Origin: Micrococcaceae bacterium Sec5.1
GTDB taxonomy: Bacteria; Actinomycetota; Actinomycetes; Actinomycetales; Micrococcaceae
Reading direction: 5' to 3'
DNA length: 64,000 nucleotides
Assembly: GCA_039636795.1 (NCBI GenBank)
Contig: CP143430.1
Coordinates: 1,984,001 to 2,048,000 of the forward strand
The position numbers were made by a program, and so were the translations under genes. Numbering within the stretch: position 1 is the stretch's first letter; each line of letters opens with the position of its first letter. The notes under the pieces were generated by a model. It did not search any database, had not been told where the DNA came from, and was given only the letters and a program-made list of their open reading frames with translations. Positions 8,949 to 18,603 of this stretch are shown here, piece by piece.

Positions 8949-11093
8949 TTAGGCCGGGGCGGAGGCGACGCCGGGTGCCAGGAAACGCTTGCCATTGACG
9001 CGTTCAGCGGCGCCAACGCGGTCCAGGTAGGGAGTGATGCCGCCCAGGAACATGGGCCAGCCCGCACCCATGATGACGCAGAGGTCGATGTCCTCAGGCC
9101 CGGCAACCACGCCTTCTTCAAGCATCAGTCCGATTTCCTCGGCCAGTGCGTCCTGGGTTCGCCGCAGCACTTCCTCGCGTGTGGAGGGAGTGTTACCGAA
9201 GGACATGATGGCCAGAGTCTCAGCCGGGATGACTGGCTTTCCGTCCGGACCGGGGACCCAGAGGGACTTTACGCCGTTGTCGATGAGCTTCTGCAGGTTC
9301 TGTGAAACGGGGAAACGGCCTCCGAAGGCATTATGGAGGGACTCCTGCACATGCTGTGCGACCGGCAGTCCCACCATGGCGCTCAGGGTGAAGGGAGTCA
9401 TCGGCAGGCCCATGGGACGCAAAGCGGTGTCTGCCACTTCGGCGGGGGTGCCTTCGTCGAAAGCGGCGATGACTTCGCCCATGAGGCGGAGCAGGATGCG
9501 GTTTACGACGAACGCCGGCGCATCCTTAACCAGGACGGCAGTCTTCTTCAGGCCCTTGGCGAGCTCAAAAGCAGTAGCCAGTACGGCGTCGTCAGTCTTT
9601 GGCGCCCTGACAATTTCCAAGAGCGGCATGACGGCAACAGGGTTGAAGAAATGGAAGCCCACCAGCCGCTCCGGGTGCCGTAGGTCCTCGGCCATGGCGG
9701 TTACGGACAGCGAGGAAGTGTTGGTGGCGAGGATGCACTCGGGGGAGACGATCTCTTCCACTTCGGCGAAGACTTGCTTCTTGATGTGCAGCTCTTCAAA
9801 CACGGCCTCGATGACGAAATCGGCATCAGCGAAGACTGCCTTGGACACCGAACCGGTGACGAGCGCCTTGGTCCGGTTGGCGGCGTCGGCCTTGATTCGC
9901 TTCTTTGCCAGCAATTTGTCGACCTCTGCGTGGACGTACGCGACGCCCTTGTCTACCCTGGCCTGATCGATGTCGGTCATGACGACCGGCACCTTGAGCT
10001 GGCGGGCGAAAAGTAGCGCCAGCTGGCTTGCCATGAGCCCCGCGCCTACCACGCCTACCTTGGTGACCGGGCGGGCCAGCTTCCGGTCCGGTGCGCCTGC
10101 AGGCCGCTTGGAGCGCTTCTGCACGAGGTCCAGGAAAGCGTACACGGTGGAGCGGAACTCATCCGTCTGCATCAGGCCGGCAAGGGTCTCACATTCCAAC
10201 TCCGCCGATTCGCCTTGGCTCATGGTGCGATTTGCCTCCATGATGTCCAGCACCTTGGCGGGCGCGGGCGAAGCATTGGAGGTCTTCGCCTCAACAAACG
10301 CACGGCCTGCGGAAACCGCCGCAGCCCAGCGGCTGGCGACGCCTTCGTCCGAGGGGTCGACGGCGTTCTTCCGCACTGGGGTTTCTTTGCCGGTAATGAC
10401 ACGGGCAGCCCACGCAAGGGACTGCTCCACGAAGTCGGCCGGCTCGAAGATGGCATCGGCAATACCGAGCTCAAACGCTTCCGGGCCAGTGAGTGTGCGG
10501 TTGTTGCTGAGCGGGTTCTCGATCATTACCTTGACGGCGTTTTCGGGTCCGATCAACCGGGGGAGAATGTAGACGCCGCCCCAGCCCGGAACAAGGCCAA
10601 TAAACGCCTCAGGCAGTGCGAGGGCGCCTGCGCCGGTGGAGACGGTCCGGTAGGTGGATTGCAGGGCGATCTCGAGTCCGCCGCCGAGCGCCAGACCATT
10701 GATGAAGGCGAAGCTGGGCACCCCGAGGTTGGCCAGGGTGGAGTACACAGCGTGTCCAAGCTGGGCCATCCACAGGCCATGCTCGCGTTCTTTGAGGGTC
10801 TTCACGGCAGACAAGTCTGCGCCGGCCACCAGGAAGTATGGTTTGCCGGTCACACCGACCCCTACGATTTCACCCTTGGCGGCACGCTCCTTGAGTCCAT
10901 CCAGGACTTCGCCCAATTCCACCAGGGTGTTTGGCCCCAGCGTGGTGGGTTTGGAGTGGTCCAGTCCGTTGTCCAGGGTGATTAAGGCAAAGGTGCCTGC
11001 ACCGCCTGGAAGCTGGATGTCCTGGACGTAGGAATGCGTCACGATCTCGTCGGGGAAGAGGGAGGCGAGCTTCTGGAATTCTGTGGCGCTCAT
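8949..11093 (-). CDS. fadB: Fatty-acid oxidation multifunctional protein: enoyl-CoA hydratase / 3-hydroxyacyl-CoA dehydrogenase
   Basis: The 714-residue protein carries two beta-oxidation activities. The N-terminal crotonase domain (about 10-230) shows GVGVTGKPYFLVAGADL and the oxyanion-hole segment NGLALGGGLEIAL. The dehydrogenase begins near 345 with the NAD-binding KVGVVGAGLMASQLALLFA, followed by ATNTSSLSV and GFHFFNPVAVMPLLEIV. The length fits the FadJ/FadB family. Its ATG overlaps the stop of the thiolase gene (ATGA), so the pair makes a hydratase-dehydrogenase-thiolase complex set. Confidence 0.94.
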   Translation of the reverse strand: MSATEFQKLASLFPDEIVTHSYVQDIQLPGGAGTFALITLDNGLDHSKPTTLGPNTLVELGEVLDGLKERAAKGEIVGVGVTGKPYFLVAGADLSAVKTLKEREHGLWMAQLGHAVYSTLANLGVPSFAFINGLALGGGLEIALQSTYRTVSTGAGALALPEAFIGLVPGWGGVYILPRLIGPENAVKVMIENPLSNNRTLTGPEAFELGIADAIFEPADFVEQSLAWAARVITGKETPVRKNAVDPSDEGVASRWAAAVSAGRAFVEAKTSNASPAPAKVLDIMEANRTMSQGESAELECETLAGLMQTDEFRSTVYAFLDLVQKRSKRPAGAPDRKLARPVTKVGVVGAGLMASQLALLFARQLKVPVVMTDIDQARVDKGVAYVHAEVDKLLAKKRIKADAANRTKALVTGSVSKAVFADADFVIEAVFEELHIKKQVFAEVEEIVSPECILATNTSSLSVTAMAEDLRHPERLVGFHFFNPVAVMPLLEIVRAPKTDDAVLATAFELAKGLKKTAVLVKDAPAFVVNRILLRLMGEVIAAFDEGTPAEVADTALRPMGLPMTPFTLSAMVGLPVAQHVQESLHNAFGGRFPVSQNLQKLIDNGVKSLWVPGPDGKPVIPAETLAIMSFGNTPSTREEVLRRTQDALAEEIGLMLEEGVVAGPEDIDLCVIMGAGWPMFLGGITPYLDRVGAAERVNGKRFLAPGVASAPA

Positions 11094-12346
11094 GCGGCGG
11101 CTCCTTCTGTACTGGTCTGGAGGGACGATTCGAAGTCAGCGTGGTGTGGGTTCTCCCAAATCACCGTGGCGCCCATGCCCAGGCCGATGCACATGGTGGT
11201 GATGCCATAACGGACCGAGGGGTCTTCCTGGAACTGCCGGGCCAGTTGGTTCATCAACCGAACGCCTGAGGAAGCAAGCGGATGTCCGACGGCGATCGCC
11301 CCGCCATAGCGGTTGACCCGGGGGTCGTCATCCGCGATGCCGAAGTGATCAAGGAAGCTCAGGACCTGTACCGCGAAGGCCTCGTTGATCTCGAACAATC
11401 CGATGTCCTCGATGGCGAGGCCCGCGTTTTTGAGGGCCTTTTCCGTGGCTGGCACGGGACCGATTCCCATGACTTCCGGTTCCACTCCCGCGAAGGCATA
11501 GGAGACCAAGCGCATCTTCACGGGCAGGCCCAATTCCGCAGCGGCTTCCGCCGAAGCGAGTACCGCAGCGGTGGCGCCGTCGTTCAAGCCTGCTGCGTTG
11601 CCCGCCGTAACCCGCCCATGGGCCCGGAAGGGGGTACGCAGTTCGGCGAGATCCTCCACCGTGGTTCCCGGCCGGGGTGGCTCATCGGTGGTGTGCAGCG
11701 CCCAACCCTGCCCTGGCTTCATGGTGGCCACGGGGACGAGGTCGTCCTGGATCTGCTGGCGGGAATACGCTTGGGCGAGTTTCGCCTGCGAGGCGGCCGC
11801 GTAGGCGTCCGTTCGGTCCTTGGTGATGGCCGGAAAGCGGTCGTGCAAATTCTCGGCCGTGTTGCCCATATTCAGCGCTGCGGGATCCACGAGCCGCTCT
11901 GACATGAAACGCGGATTGGGGTCGGCGCCGGACCCCATGGGGTGGTTTCCCATGTGCTCCACGCCGCCGGCAATGACGACGTCGTACGCGCCGAAGCCGA
12001 TGCCACTCGCCGTCGTCGTTACTGCTGTCATGGCTCCAGCGCACATGCGGTCGATTGCGAAGCCGGGCACCGTGCGGGGAAGGCCTGCCAGAAGGGCCGC
12101 CGTCCTGCCAATGGTGAGGCCTTGATCGCCGGTCTGGGTTGTCGCGGCGATGGCTACCTCGTCAATGCGGTCAGCAGGCAACGACGGATTGCGGCGCATC
12201 AGTTCGCGGATGCACTTTACGACGAGGTCATCAGCGCGCGTACCCGCGTAGATGCCTTTCTCGCCGGCTTTACCGAAGGGTGTCCGCACACCATCCACGA
12301 ACACGACGTCGCGGACGCTCCTCTGAGCACTGCGTGATGGACTCAT
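11090..12346 (-). CDS. fadA: Acetyl-CoA acyltransferase (thiolase)
   Basis: The 418-residue thiolase cleaves 3-ketoacyl-CoA in the last step of beta-oxidation. The acylated cysteine is in AIDRMCAGAMTAV (near 100). The other active-site residues are in GGAIAVGHPLASSGVR (histidine) and TTMCIGLGMGATVIW (cysteine). It is the first gene of a two-gene operon with the fadB-like gene. A palindrome about 70 bases upstream (12415-12430) is the likely operator. Confidence 0.95.
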   Translation of the reverse strand: MSPSRSAQRSVRDVVFVDGVRTPFGKAGEKGIYAGTRADDLVVKCIRELMRRNPSLPADRIDEVAIAATTQTGDQGLTIGRTAALLAGLPRTVPGFAIDRMCAGAMTAVTTTASGIGFGAYDVVIAGGVEHMGNHPMGSGADPNPRFMSERLVDPAALNMGNTAENLHDRFPAITKDRTDAYAAASQAKLAQAYSRQQIQDDLVPVATMKPGQGWALHTTDEPPRPGTTVEDLAELRTPFRAHGRVTAGNAAGLNDGATAAVLASAEAAAELGLPVKMRLVSYAFAGVEPEVMGIGPVPATEKALKNAGLAIEDIGLFEINEAFAVQVLSFLDHFGIADDDPRVNRYGGAIAVGHPLASSGVRLMNQLARQFQEDPSVRYGITTMCIGLGMGATVIWENPHHADFESSLQTSTEGAAA

Positions 12347-12414
12347 GTGTTAACTCCTCGTTGAGACATGGTGCCGGATTCCGCAGAGCGGTCTCCGATT
12401 GGCATTAATGCAAT

Positions 12415-12430
12415 GTTACTCGTGAGTAAC
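12415..12430. promoter_or_regulatory. Palindromic operator candidate upstream of fadAB
   Basis: Seven-base arms GTTACTC and GAGTAAC are separated by two bases, about 70 bases upstream of the fadA start. This shape is typical of a TetR-family operator, and fatty-acid genes in actinobacteria are often under such regulators. Next to it (12435-12480) is a threefold imperfect 15-base repeat with core TGCAAG. The regulator is not encoded nearby. Confidence 0.55.
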
Positions 12431-12503
12431 TTAGGGTGCAAGGTCGATAGGTGCAAGGTGGTTAGGATGCAAGATGCTGCGGATGCCTGACATGTCCCGG
12501 GAC

Positions 12504-12546
12504 GCAAAAGGCCCGCCACCTCGAACCGAAGTTCGGGTGACGGGCC
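12504..12546 (-). terminator. Terminator after rnd
   Basis: On the minus strand, GGCCCGTCACC-type and GGTGGCGGGCC arms (12510-12546) form a long hairpin, followed by TTTTG. It lies 19 bases past the RNase D stop codon. Confidence 0.75.
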
Positions 12547-12564
12547 CAGGGGCAAGGTAATGAA

Positions 12565-13908
12565 TCAGTCGGAGTCCTTGGATTGCTGCTCTGCCCTCGA
12601 CTTGGACTCCTTGCCGGGGAGCGGCTTTGGGTTCAAGCATGCCTCAGTCAGGATGGGCGCTGCGAAGGAGATTTGCCATTCCCGCGCACCCAGGGTGCGT
12701 AGCTCATCGGCTATCGATTCCAGTGAAACGTCCGACGGCGGCCGCCACGCCACGCGGCGGAGGTAGTCCGGGGTGAGCAGGTTCTCGATAGGTAGCTTGA
12801 GTTCGTCGGCCTTTTCCTGGAGCGCGGGGCGGGCTGTGGCAAGGCGTGCGGCAGCTGCCGGATCCCTGTCCACCCATACGCGTGGCGGGGGCGGCGCGTT
12901 GGTGGCCAAGTGCAGGGGAGGCAGATCCGTGAGCGTGCGGGCTGTGGTTATGCACCGCAGCCATCTGGGGGCTTCGCGCTGGGCTGACCTGCCATGGAAG
13001 CCTTTGGTGGCCAGGAGCTGGGGAACGGTGGTGGGAAGCGCCTTGGCTGCTGCGACGAGGGCGGAATCGGGGATGAGCCGTCCGGGAGCGACGTCACGCT
13101 TGCGGGCCAGTTGGTCCCGCTCCTCCCACAGTTCCCGAACGGCGGCCAGCTGGCGGCGGTCACGGATCTGGTGGAGTCCGGATGTCTTCCGCCATGGATC
13201 CACCCTTGGGGGTGCGATACCGGCAGCAAGGATTCCCTCGAATTCCTGCTCGGCGAATCCGAGCTTGCCGTCGGCCTGAAGAAGTTCGATGAGTTCTTCG
13301 CGGAGTTCAGCCAGGACTTCGACGTCGAGGGCAGCGTAGCGCAGCCAAGGCTCCGGCAGCGGCCGTGTTGACCAGTCTGCGGCGGAATGTTCTTTGGCGA
13401 GACCGAACCCAAGCAGCTGTTCGATGACGGCAGCGAGCCCGACGCGAGGGAGTCCGGCCAGCCTGGCCGCAAGTTCGGTATCGAAGAGTTTGTCCGGCCA
13501 CATGCCCAGCTCGGAAAGGCAGGGAAGGTCCTGGGTGGCAGCGTGCAGGATCCATTCGACACCGCGCAGCGCATCATTGACGATGTTCAGGTTGTCAAAC
13601 GGTTCGGGGTCAATCAACCAGGTGCCGGCTCCTTCGCGCCGGATTTGTACGAGGAAGGCGCGCTGGCCGTAGCGGAATCCGGAAGCGCGTTCGGCGTCGA
13701 CGCCAGCCGGCCCGGTTCCGGCCGCAATAGCCGCGGCACATCGCTCCAGGCCTGCCAAGGTATCGATGACCAGGGGCACGCCTTCGCGCGGGGTATCAAG
13801 ATCGATGACTTCAGGGATGTGGCTGTCGAAGCCTTCAACTTTGATGTGGGTGGTGGGATCAGCAACCGGATCGCCGGTTGTGGTTTTATCCAGGTTTTCA
13901 GGGGTCAT
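12565..13908 (-). CDS. rnd: Ribonuclease D family 3'-5' exonuclease with HRDC domain
   Basis: The 447-residue protein has a DEDDy exonuclease domain (about 40-215). Motif I is GPAGVDAERASGFRYG, motif II is HAATQDLPCLSELG, and motif III is RYAALDVEVLAEL with the tyrosine present. An HRDC domain follows (about 240-320). The family trims RNA 3' ends such as tRNA precursors. It sits 59 bases behind the DUF3000 gene on the same strand. A run of lysine- and glutamine-rich residues ends the protein. Confidence 0.92.
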   Translation of the reverse strand: MTPENLDKTTTGDPVADPTTHIKVEGFDSHIPEVIDLDTPREGVPLVIDTLAGLERCAAAIAAGTGPAGVDAERASGFRYGQRAFLVQIRREGAGTWLIDPEPFDNLNIVNDALRGVEWILHAATQDLPCLSELGMWPDKLFDTELAARLAGLPRVGLAAVIEQLLGFGLAKEHSAADWSTRPLPEPWLRYAALDVEVLAELREELIELLQADGKLGFAEQEFEGILAAGIAPPRVDPWRKTSGLHQIRDRRQLAAVRELWEERDQLARKRDVAPGRLIPDSALVAAAKALPTTVPQLLATKGFHGRSAQREAPRWLRCITTARTLTDLPPLHLATNAPPPPRVWVDRDPAAAARLATARPALQEKADELKLPIENLLTPDYLRRVAWRPPSDVSLESIADELRTLGAREWQISFAAPILTEACLNPKPLPGKESKSRAEQQSKDSD

Positions 13909-13967
13909 GGTGGCTTAAGCTTACCGATTCCTGCTGCGGCAGGCCCTTGTGGACGAATTCAGGGCAA

Positions 13968-14627
13968 TCAATTGAGCCTCCTGTTGGGTAGTCCGGTAAC
14001 GCCCGGCGGCAAGGGGGGCAGCCCGGCGAACGTACAAACCATGTCAGACCAGGCCTCCAGGTGCGCTTGCACATTTGCCGTGGCAGGAGTCCAGGAGGCA
14101 CGCAATTCGATATCTATCGTGTCGGGGCGATCGGACAGGGTGCCGAAGCTCTCCGAAAGAATCCTTGTTGCAGTACCTCCCGCAGCGCGGTACTGGGCAG
14201 CATGGTTTTCAAGGGCTTCCACCAGCCAGGTCCACGCGACGGAACCCAGCATGGTGTCATTTCCCATCTCGGCGTCCATCTGGGCGCGGATATAGGTGAC
14301 AATCCGGAATTCGCCTTCCCATACTGCCGAGCCGTCGGGGTCGTACAGCAGGATGAAACGGCCGGTAGCCAGCTCGTCGTCCTCTTCATCCGGAGGGCTG
14401 GCGTTCTGCTTTTCGGCGAAGGCTTTGGCTGCAGGGCCGTGGACCGGAATTTGGCGGGTGGCTGCCGTCGGGCTGAAGACTTCCGCTCCAAGGGCCACAG
14501 CGTATGGTGCCAGACGGGCGGGCGCAGGGATTTCGTCCAACCGCAGTTCGCTGCGGCATTGTGCTTTTCGTAGCGATCCCAAGGCGGAAAGAAATTCCGA
14601 GGGAACCTGGGCGAGGGCGTTCACCAT
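13968..14627 (-). CDS. DUF3000 protein
   Basis: This 219-residue protein is recognised as the DUF3000 family, restricted largely to actinobacteria and usually next to the RNase D gene, as here. Visible features are an N-terminal helical part (ALAQVPSEFLSAL), an ELRLDEIPAPARLAP motif and a tryptophan-rich centre (GSVAWTWLVEAL). No catalytic motif is evident. Function unknown. Confidence 0.85.
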   Translation of the reverse strand: MVNALAQVPSEFLSALGSLRKAQCRSELRLDEIPAPARLAPYAVALGAEVFSPTAATRQIPVHGPAAKAFAEKQNASPPDEEDDELATGRFILLYDPDGSAVWEGEFRIVTYIRAQMDAEMGNDTMLGSVAWTWLVEALENHAAQYRAAGGTATRILSESFGTLSDRPDTIDIELRASWTPATANVQAHLEAWSDMVCTFAGLPPLPPGVTGLPNRRLN

Positions 14628-14696
14628 CGCAGATTATGCGTCCGGGGCAGCGAATCCCTGTAGGCTCGCCGCCCCGGACAATTCCTTGTTCACTTG

Positions 14697-15821
14697 TTAG
14701 CCGGCCGCCAAATCGGTGGCAAGCTCCCGCTTAATGGCGGCGACGAAGGCGTCGATATCTTCCTCCGTGGTATCGAAGGAGCACATCCATCTGACTTCAC
14801 CACGGGCAGCGTCCCAATCGTAAAAGGCGAAGGATGAGCGCAGGCGGTCGGCGACTCCGCCGGGCAGAATCGCGAAGACGCCGTTCGACTGTGTGGCCTG
14901 GGTGGGCTCCACGCCGTCGATACCCTCGATGGCCGAGCGCAGGCGTGCTGCCATCGCGTTGGCGTGGGCAGCTGACCGTAGCCACAGTCCGTCCTCCAGC
15001 AAGGCGATGAATTGCGCCGAGATGAAGCGCATCTTCGAAGCCAGCTGCATGTTCATTTTGCGAAGGAATTTCAGGCCGTCGGCGGCTTCAGGGTTGAGGG
15101 CAACCACGACTTCACCAAAAAGCAGTCCGTTCTTGGTGCCGCCGAACGACAGGATGTCCACACCGGCGTCGCGCGTGAACGTACGCAGGGGAACGCCAAG
15201 GTGTGCTGCCGCGTTTGCCAGCCGCGCTCCATCCATGTGCAACTTCATGCCTTTGGCATGGGCGTGATCGGCGATGGCCCGCACTTCTTCAGGGGTGTAG
15301 CACGTGCCCAACTCGGTGGTCTGGGTAATGGAGACAACCAGGGGCTGAGCGCGGTGCTCATCGCCCCAGCCCCAGGCTTCGCGGTCGATCAACGCAGGCG
15401 TGAGTTTTCCGTCTTCGGTGGGTATCTGCAGCAGCTTGATACCGCCAACCCGCTCGGGCGCACCATTCTCGTCCATGTTGATGTGCGCCGTGGAAGCGCA
15501 AATGACGGCACCCCAGCGGGGAAGGAGCGATTGCAGGGACAGGACGTTGGCGCCTGTGCCGTTGAAGACCGGGAAGGTTTCGATGCCGCTGCCGAACTGC
15601 TGTTCCAGGACCTCCTGGAGCCGGGCGGTGTAAACGTCCTCACCATAGGAGACCTGGTGGCCTCCGTTGGCTGTAGCCAGAGCAGCGAGGACCTCGGGGT
15701 GGACTCCCGAATAATTGTCCGAAGCAAAGCCTCGAACCGAGGGGTCGTGGAGTTGGCCGTGGCCGGTTGTGGCGGTGGCGCTGTGGAGCGCCTCTGTTGT
15801 GCTCGTCACTGGTTCATTCAC
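14697..15821 (-). CDS. ltaE: Low-specificity L-threonine aldolase
   Basis: The 374-residue PLP enzyme splits threonine or allo-threonine into glycine and acetaldehyde. The PLP lysine is in DILSFGGTKNGLLFGE; the N-terminal GFASDNYSGVHPEVLAAL and AHINMDENGAPE segments are typical. The reading frame is open further upstream to 15971, but that would run deep into the SDR gene. I take the GTG at 15821, eleven bases past the SDR stop, where the protein begins MNEPVTSTT. It ends a minus-strand series with the SDR and DUF6421 genes. Confidence 0.9.
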   Translation of the reverse strand: MNEPVTSTTEALHSATATTGHGQLHDPSVRGFASDNYSGVHPEVLAALATANGGHQVSYGEDVYTARLQEVLEQQFGSGIETFPVFNGTGANVLSLQSLLPRWGAVICASTAHINMDENGAPERVGGIKLLQIPTEDGKLTPALIDREAWGWGDEHRAQPLVVSITQTTELGTCYTPEEVRAIADHAHAKGMKLHMDGARLANAAAHLGVPLRTFTRDAGVDILSFGGTKNGLLFGEVVVALNPEAADGLKFLRKMNMQLASKMRFISAQFIALLEDGLWLRSAAHANAMAARLRSAIEGIDGVEPTQATQSNGVFAILPGGVADRLRSSFAFYDWDAARGEVRWMCSFDTTEEDIDAFVAAIKRELATDLAAG

Positions 15822-15831
15822 GCTTTCAAGT

Positions 15832-16560
15832 CTATTTGGCCAGCAGGATGCGCTGGCCGTTGAGGGTGTCCGCCGGTTCGCTAAAGAGTTCGACGACGGC
15901 GGCAGCCAGTTCTTCGACGTCCGTGTAGCCTGGGAAGCGCCGCTCCGGGTGCGCGCGCCGCATGGCGGCATCGACGAGGGATTTGACCACGAAGATCCCG
16001 GCGGCGCTGTGTTGTGGTGCCGGGGTTTGTTTGTTTCCTGACTGATCTTGCCGGAAACCGTCGGCTACCGCGAGGGTCCAGGCTTCTGCGGCGGCCTTGG
16101 CAGCTGCGTAGCTTGCTGTCGCGGCGGTCGGTGCAGACACGACGGTGGATGAGACCATGGCAAAGCGGCCATGGGGTGACTCTTCCAACTGGCGATAGAA
16201 AACGCGCGAGACGTTGCGCAGGGTGGTAATCGCGCCCTCTTCAAGGGATTCCCAGTCGTCGTCGGACTGGTCCTCGATGCCGGTCGCACTGCGCCAGCCG
16301 CCCACGAGATGGATGACGCCGTCTATTCGCTCGACGCCGAGCTGATGAATCGTCTCTGCAAGTTCGCGAACAGAATCAAGGCTGGCGAGGTCGCAAACCA
16401 GCGGGGTCACGCCATCACCGGCCTCCAAGGATGCGGCCTTGATACGGACATCGTCTGAACCGATGGTGAAAACCCTGTAACCGGCGGCCGCCAAAGCGCG
16501 CGCCGCAGCTACACCGGACGCGCTGCTGCCGCCGGTCACCAGGACTGTCAGTGGGCTCAT
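15832..16560 (-). CDS. Short-chain dehydrogenase/reductase
   Basis: This 242-residue SDR has the cofactor motif TGGSSASGVAAARAL at the N-terminus (a variant of TGxxxGxG) and an active-site YAAAKAAAEAW (Y-x-x-x-K) near 150, with the catalytic serine in MVSSTVVSAPTA. It carries an unusual insertion around 185 (NKQTPAPQHSA). Its start overlaps the stop of the DUF6421 gene by one base. Substrate is not known. Confidence 0.87.
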   Translation of the reverse strand: MSPLTVLVTGGSSASGVAAARALAAAGYRVFTIGSDDVRIKAASLEAGDGVTPLVCDLASLDSVRELAETIHQLGVERIDGVIHLVGGWRSATGIEDQSDDDWESLEEGAITTLRNVSRVFYRQLEESPHGRFAMVSSTVVSAPTAATASYAAAKAAAEAWTLAVADGFRQDQSGNKQTPAPQHSAAGIFVVKSLVDAAMRRAHPERRFPGYTDVEELAAAVVELFSEPADTLNGQRILLAK

Positions 16561-17927
16561 CAGGCCGCCGTCGCGCCAGTGATGCCGGTGGTGGATTCGA
16601 TAACAGGGCGCATTTTCTTCTCCAATGCTTCGTAGAACATGGACAGCGGGAACTCATCGTCCAGGACTTGGTCAGTAAGGCCGCGGGGGGCGCCGTTCAA
16701 AGGCAGGGCTTCAGGGCCCTTGGCCCAGATCGACGCCGGGTGCGGAGTCACTGTACCGGAAATGAGCTCATAGGCCGCAAGCCAGTGGGCAGCCTTCGGG
16801 CGGTCGATGGAACGCCAGTACAGCTCTTCGATCCTGGCACCAAGCTCCACCACAACGTCGGCTGCTTCATCCCAGTCGATGCTGAGCTTGCTGTCCGTCC
16901 AGTGCAGCACGTGGTGTTGGTGCATCCACGCGAACAGGAGCTGGCCGCCAAGGCCGTCGTAATTCCGAACGCGGCTGCCGGTGATGGCGAATCGGAAGAT
17001 CCGGTCAAAAATCACTGCGTACTGCACGAGCTTGGCGTGCTTGCGGGCATCAGGATCGGCGTTCTCGTCCTTTTCGATGCGCACTGACTCCCGGAAGGCG
17101 GTCAGATCGCACCGGAGCTCTTCCAAGGAGTAGAGGAAGAACGGCATGCGCTGCTTGATCATGAACGGATCAAAGGGAAGGTCACCACGCATGTGTGTGC
17201 GGTCGTGGATCAAGTCCCACATGACGAAGGTGCGCTGGGTGAGTTCCTGGTCTTCAAGGAGCTCCGCGGCGTCCGCAGGGAGCACAAGCGATGTGGTGGC
17301 AGCCGCAGCTTTGAGTACGCGGCGGAAGCGGGCCGCTTCACGGTCTGCAAAGATGGCGCCCCACGTGAACGTCGGTGTCTCGCGGACAGCCACTGTCTCC
17401 GGGAAGAGGACTGCCGAATTGGTGTCGTAGCCCGGGGTGAAATCAACAAAACGAATGGGAACGAAGAGCTTGTTGGAGTACTCGCCGGCTTCCAGTCCGC
17501 CAATGAACTCCGGCCAAATGACCTCGATCAAGACAGCTTCGACCAAGCGGGTGGTGCTGCCGTTCTGGGTATACATCGGGAAGACCACCAGATGCTGGAG
17601 GCCATCGACCCGCTGCTCCTGCGGCTGGAAGGCCTGGAGGGAGTCCAGGAAATCCGGAACTCCAAACCCGCCCTGGACCCAGCGGCTGAAGTCTTCCACC
17701 AACAGTTCAAGGTATCGGGCGTCGTGCGGGAAGTGAAGGGCCAACGCGATGATGGCATCCGAAATCGTTGCTACCAGTTGTGCGGCTTCTGCGTGGACGG
17801 CCGGATCCGCAATGGAACCGTCCTGCTCCTGGTATCCCTGAAGTGCGGTGACAGCGGCCTTGAGGGCAGTCCACTCCATGTTGTCGGCCGTGACACGCGG
17901 GAGGGCGGCGGTGGCAGTGATGGTCAT
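16560..17927 (-). CDS. DUF6421 protein
   Basis: The 455-residue protein belongs to a conserved actinobacterial family (DUF6421) of unknown function. It is mostly helical and soluble, with motifs such as HDRTHMRGDLPFDPFMIKQ and FAWMHQHHVLHW whose histidines could bind metal. The ATG at 17927 is preceded by AAAGGACGA, which favours it over the upstream frame extension to 17978. It is translationally linked to the SDR gene. Confidence 0.85.
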   Translation of the reverse strand: MTITATAALPRVTADNMEWTALKAAVTALQGYQEQDGSIADPAVHAEAAQLVATISDAIIALALHFPHDARYLELLVEDFSRWVQGGFGVPDFLDSLQAFQPQEQRVDGLQHLVVFPMYTQNGSTTRLVEAVLIEVIWPEFIGGLEAGEYSNKLFVPIRFVDFTPGYDTNSAVLFPETVAVRETPTFTWGAIFADREAARFRRVLKAAAATTSLVLPADAAELLEDQELTQRTFVMWDLIHDRTHMRGDLPFDPFMIKQRMPFFLYSLEELRCDLTAFRESVRIEKDENADPDARKHAKLVQYAVIFDRIFRFAITGSRVRNYDGLGGQLLFAWMHQHHVLHWTDSKLSIDWDEAADVVVELGARIEELYWRSIDRPKAAHWLAAYELISGTVTPHPASIWAKGPEALPLNGAPRGLTDQVLDDEFPLSMFYEALEKKMRPVIESTTGITGATAA

Positions 17928-18112
17928 TGATGCTCGTCCTTTCAGAAGTCGTTCATGTTTCTGATGTGAGCGTAGCAACCGAAAAGCTTAGCTAATCCAA
18001 AAATGGGCTGAGCATAAGCAAGACTGTTGCAAAGGGTTGTTTCAAAGTGCTCGAGATGCAGCAGCTGTGCGTCCCGGGACGGGCGCCGCTTGCGAGCCCG
18101 CCCCGGAAGGGC

Positions 18113-18589
18113 CTACTTCTTGTCGGACTCGGCTGGCTCCATGGACTCAACTGGCTCTTTCGATTCCACAAGCCGCAGCGAGATCGAATTAATGCAGAAC
18201 CGCTGATCCGTGGGAGTGCCGTACCCCTCGCCTTCAAACACGTGACCCAAATGCGAATCGCAGTTCGCGCACCGGACTTCCACCCGGTCCATCCCCATAG
18301 TGCGGTCATGCAGGTAACGCACCGTGCCCTCCGCCAACGGCGCCCAGAAAGACGGCCAACCGCAATGGGAATCAAACTTTTCGTGGCTGGTGAACAACTG
18401 ACTGCCACAAGCGCGGCACTGATAAACGCCCTCTGTATGAGTGTCCCAGTACTCGCCGGTGTAAGGCCGCTCAGTACCGGCCTGGCGCAGCACTCGGTAC
18501 TCATCAGGGGTTAGCTCATCACGCCACTGGGCGTCGGACTTCTCCATGGGCACGCCCGTGGTCTTGCTGGTGTTCTCAGGAGTGTTCAT
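18113..18589 (-). CDS. msrB: Peptide-methionine (R)-S-oxide reductase
   Basis: The 158-residue enzyme repairs oxidised methionine in proteins. Zinc ligands are in YQCRACGSQLF and VRCANCDSHLGHVF, and the catalytic cysteine is in QRFCINSISLRL. It has an unusual acidic tail rich in ESKEPVES residues, about 20 long. The gene starts 14 bases after the stop of the stress-protein-like gene, so the two are probably co-transcribed. Confidence 0.95.
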   Translation of the reverse strand: MNTPENTSKTTGVPMEKSDAQWRDELTPDEYRVLRQAGTERPYTGEYWDTHTEGVYQCRACGSQLFTSHEKFDSHCGWPSFWAPLAEGTVRYLHDRTMGMDRVEVRCANCDSHLGHVFEGEGYGTPTDQRFCINSISLRLVESKEPVESMEPAESDKK

Positions 18590-18603
18590 GTCTTATGCAA
18601 CGC

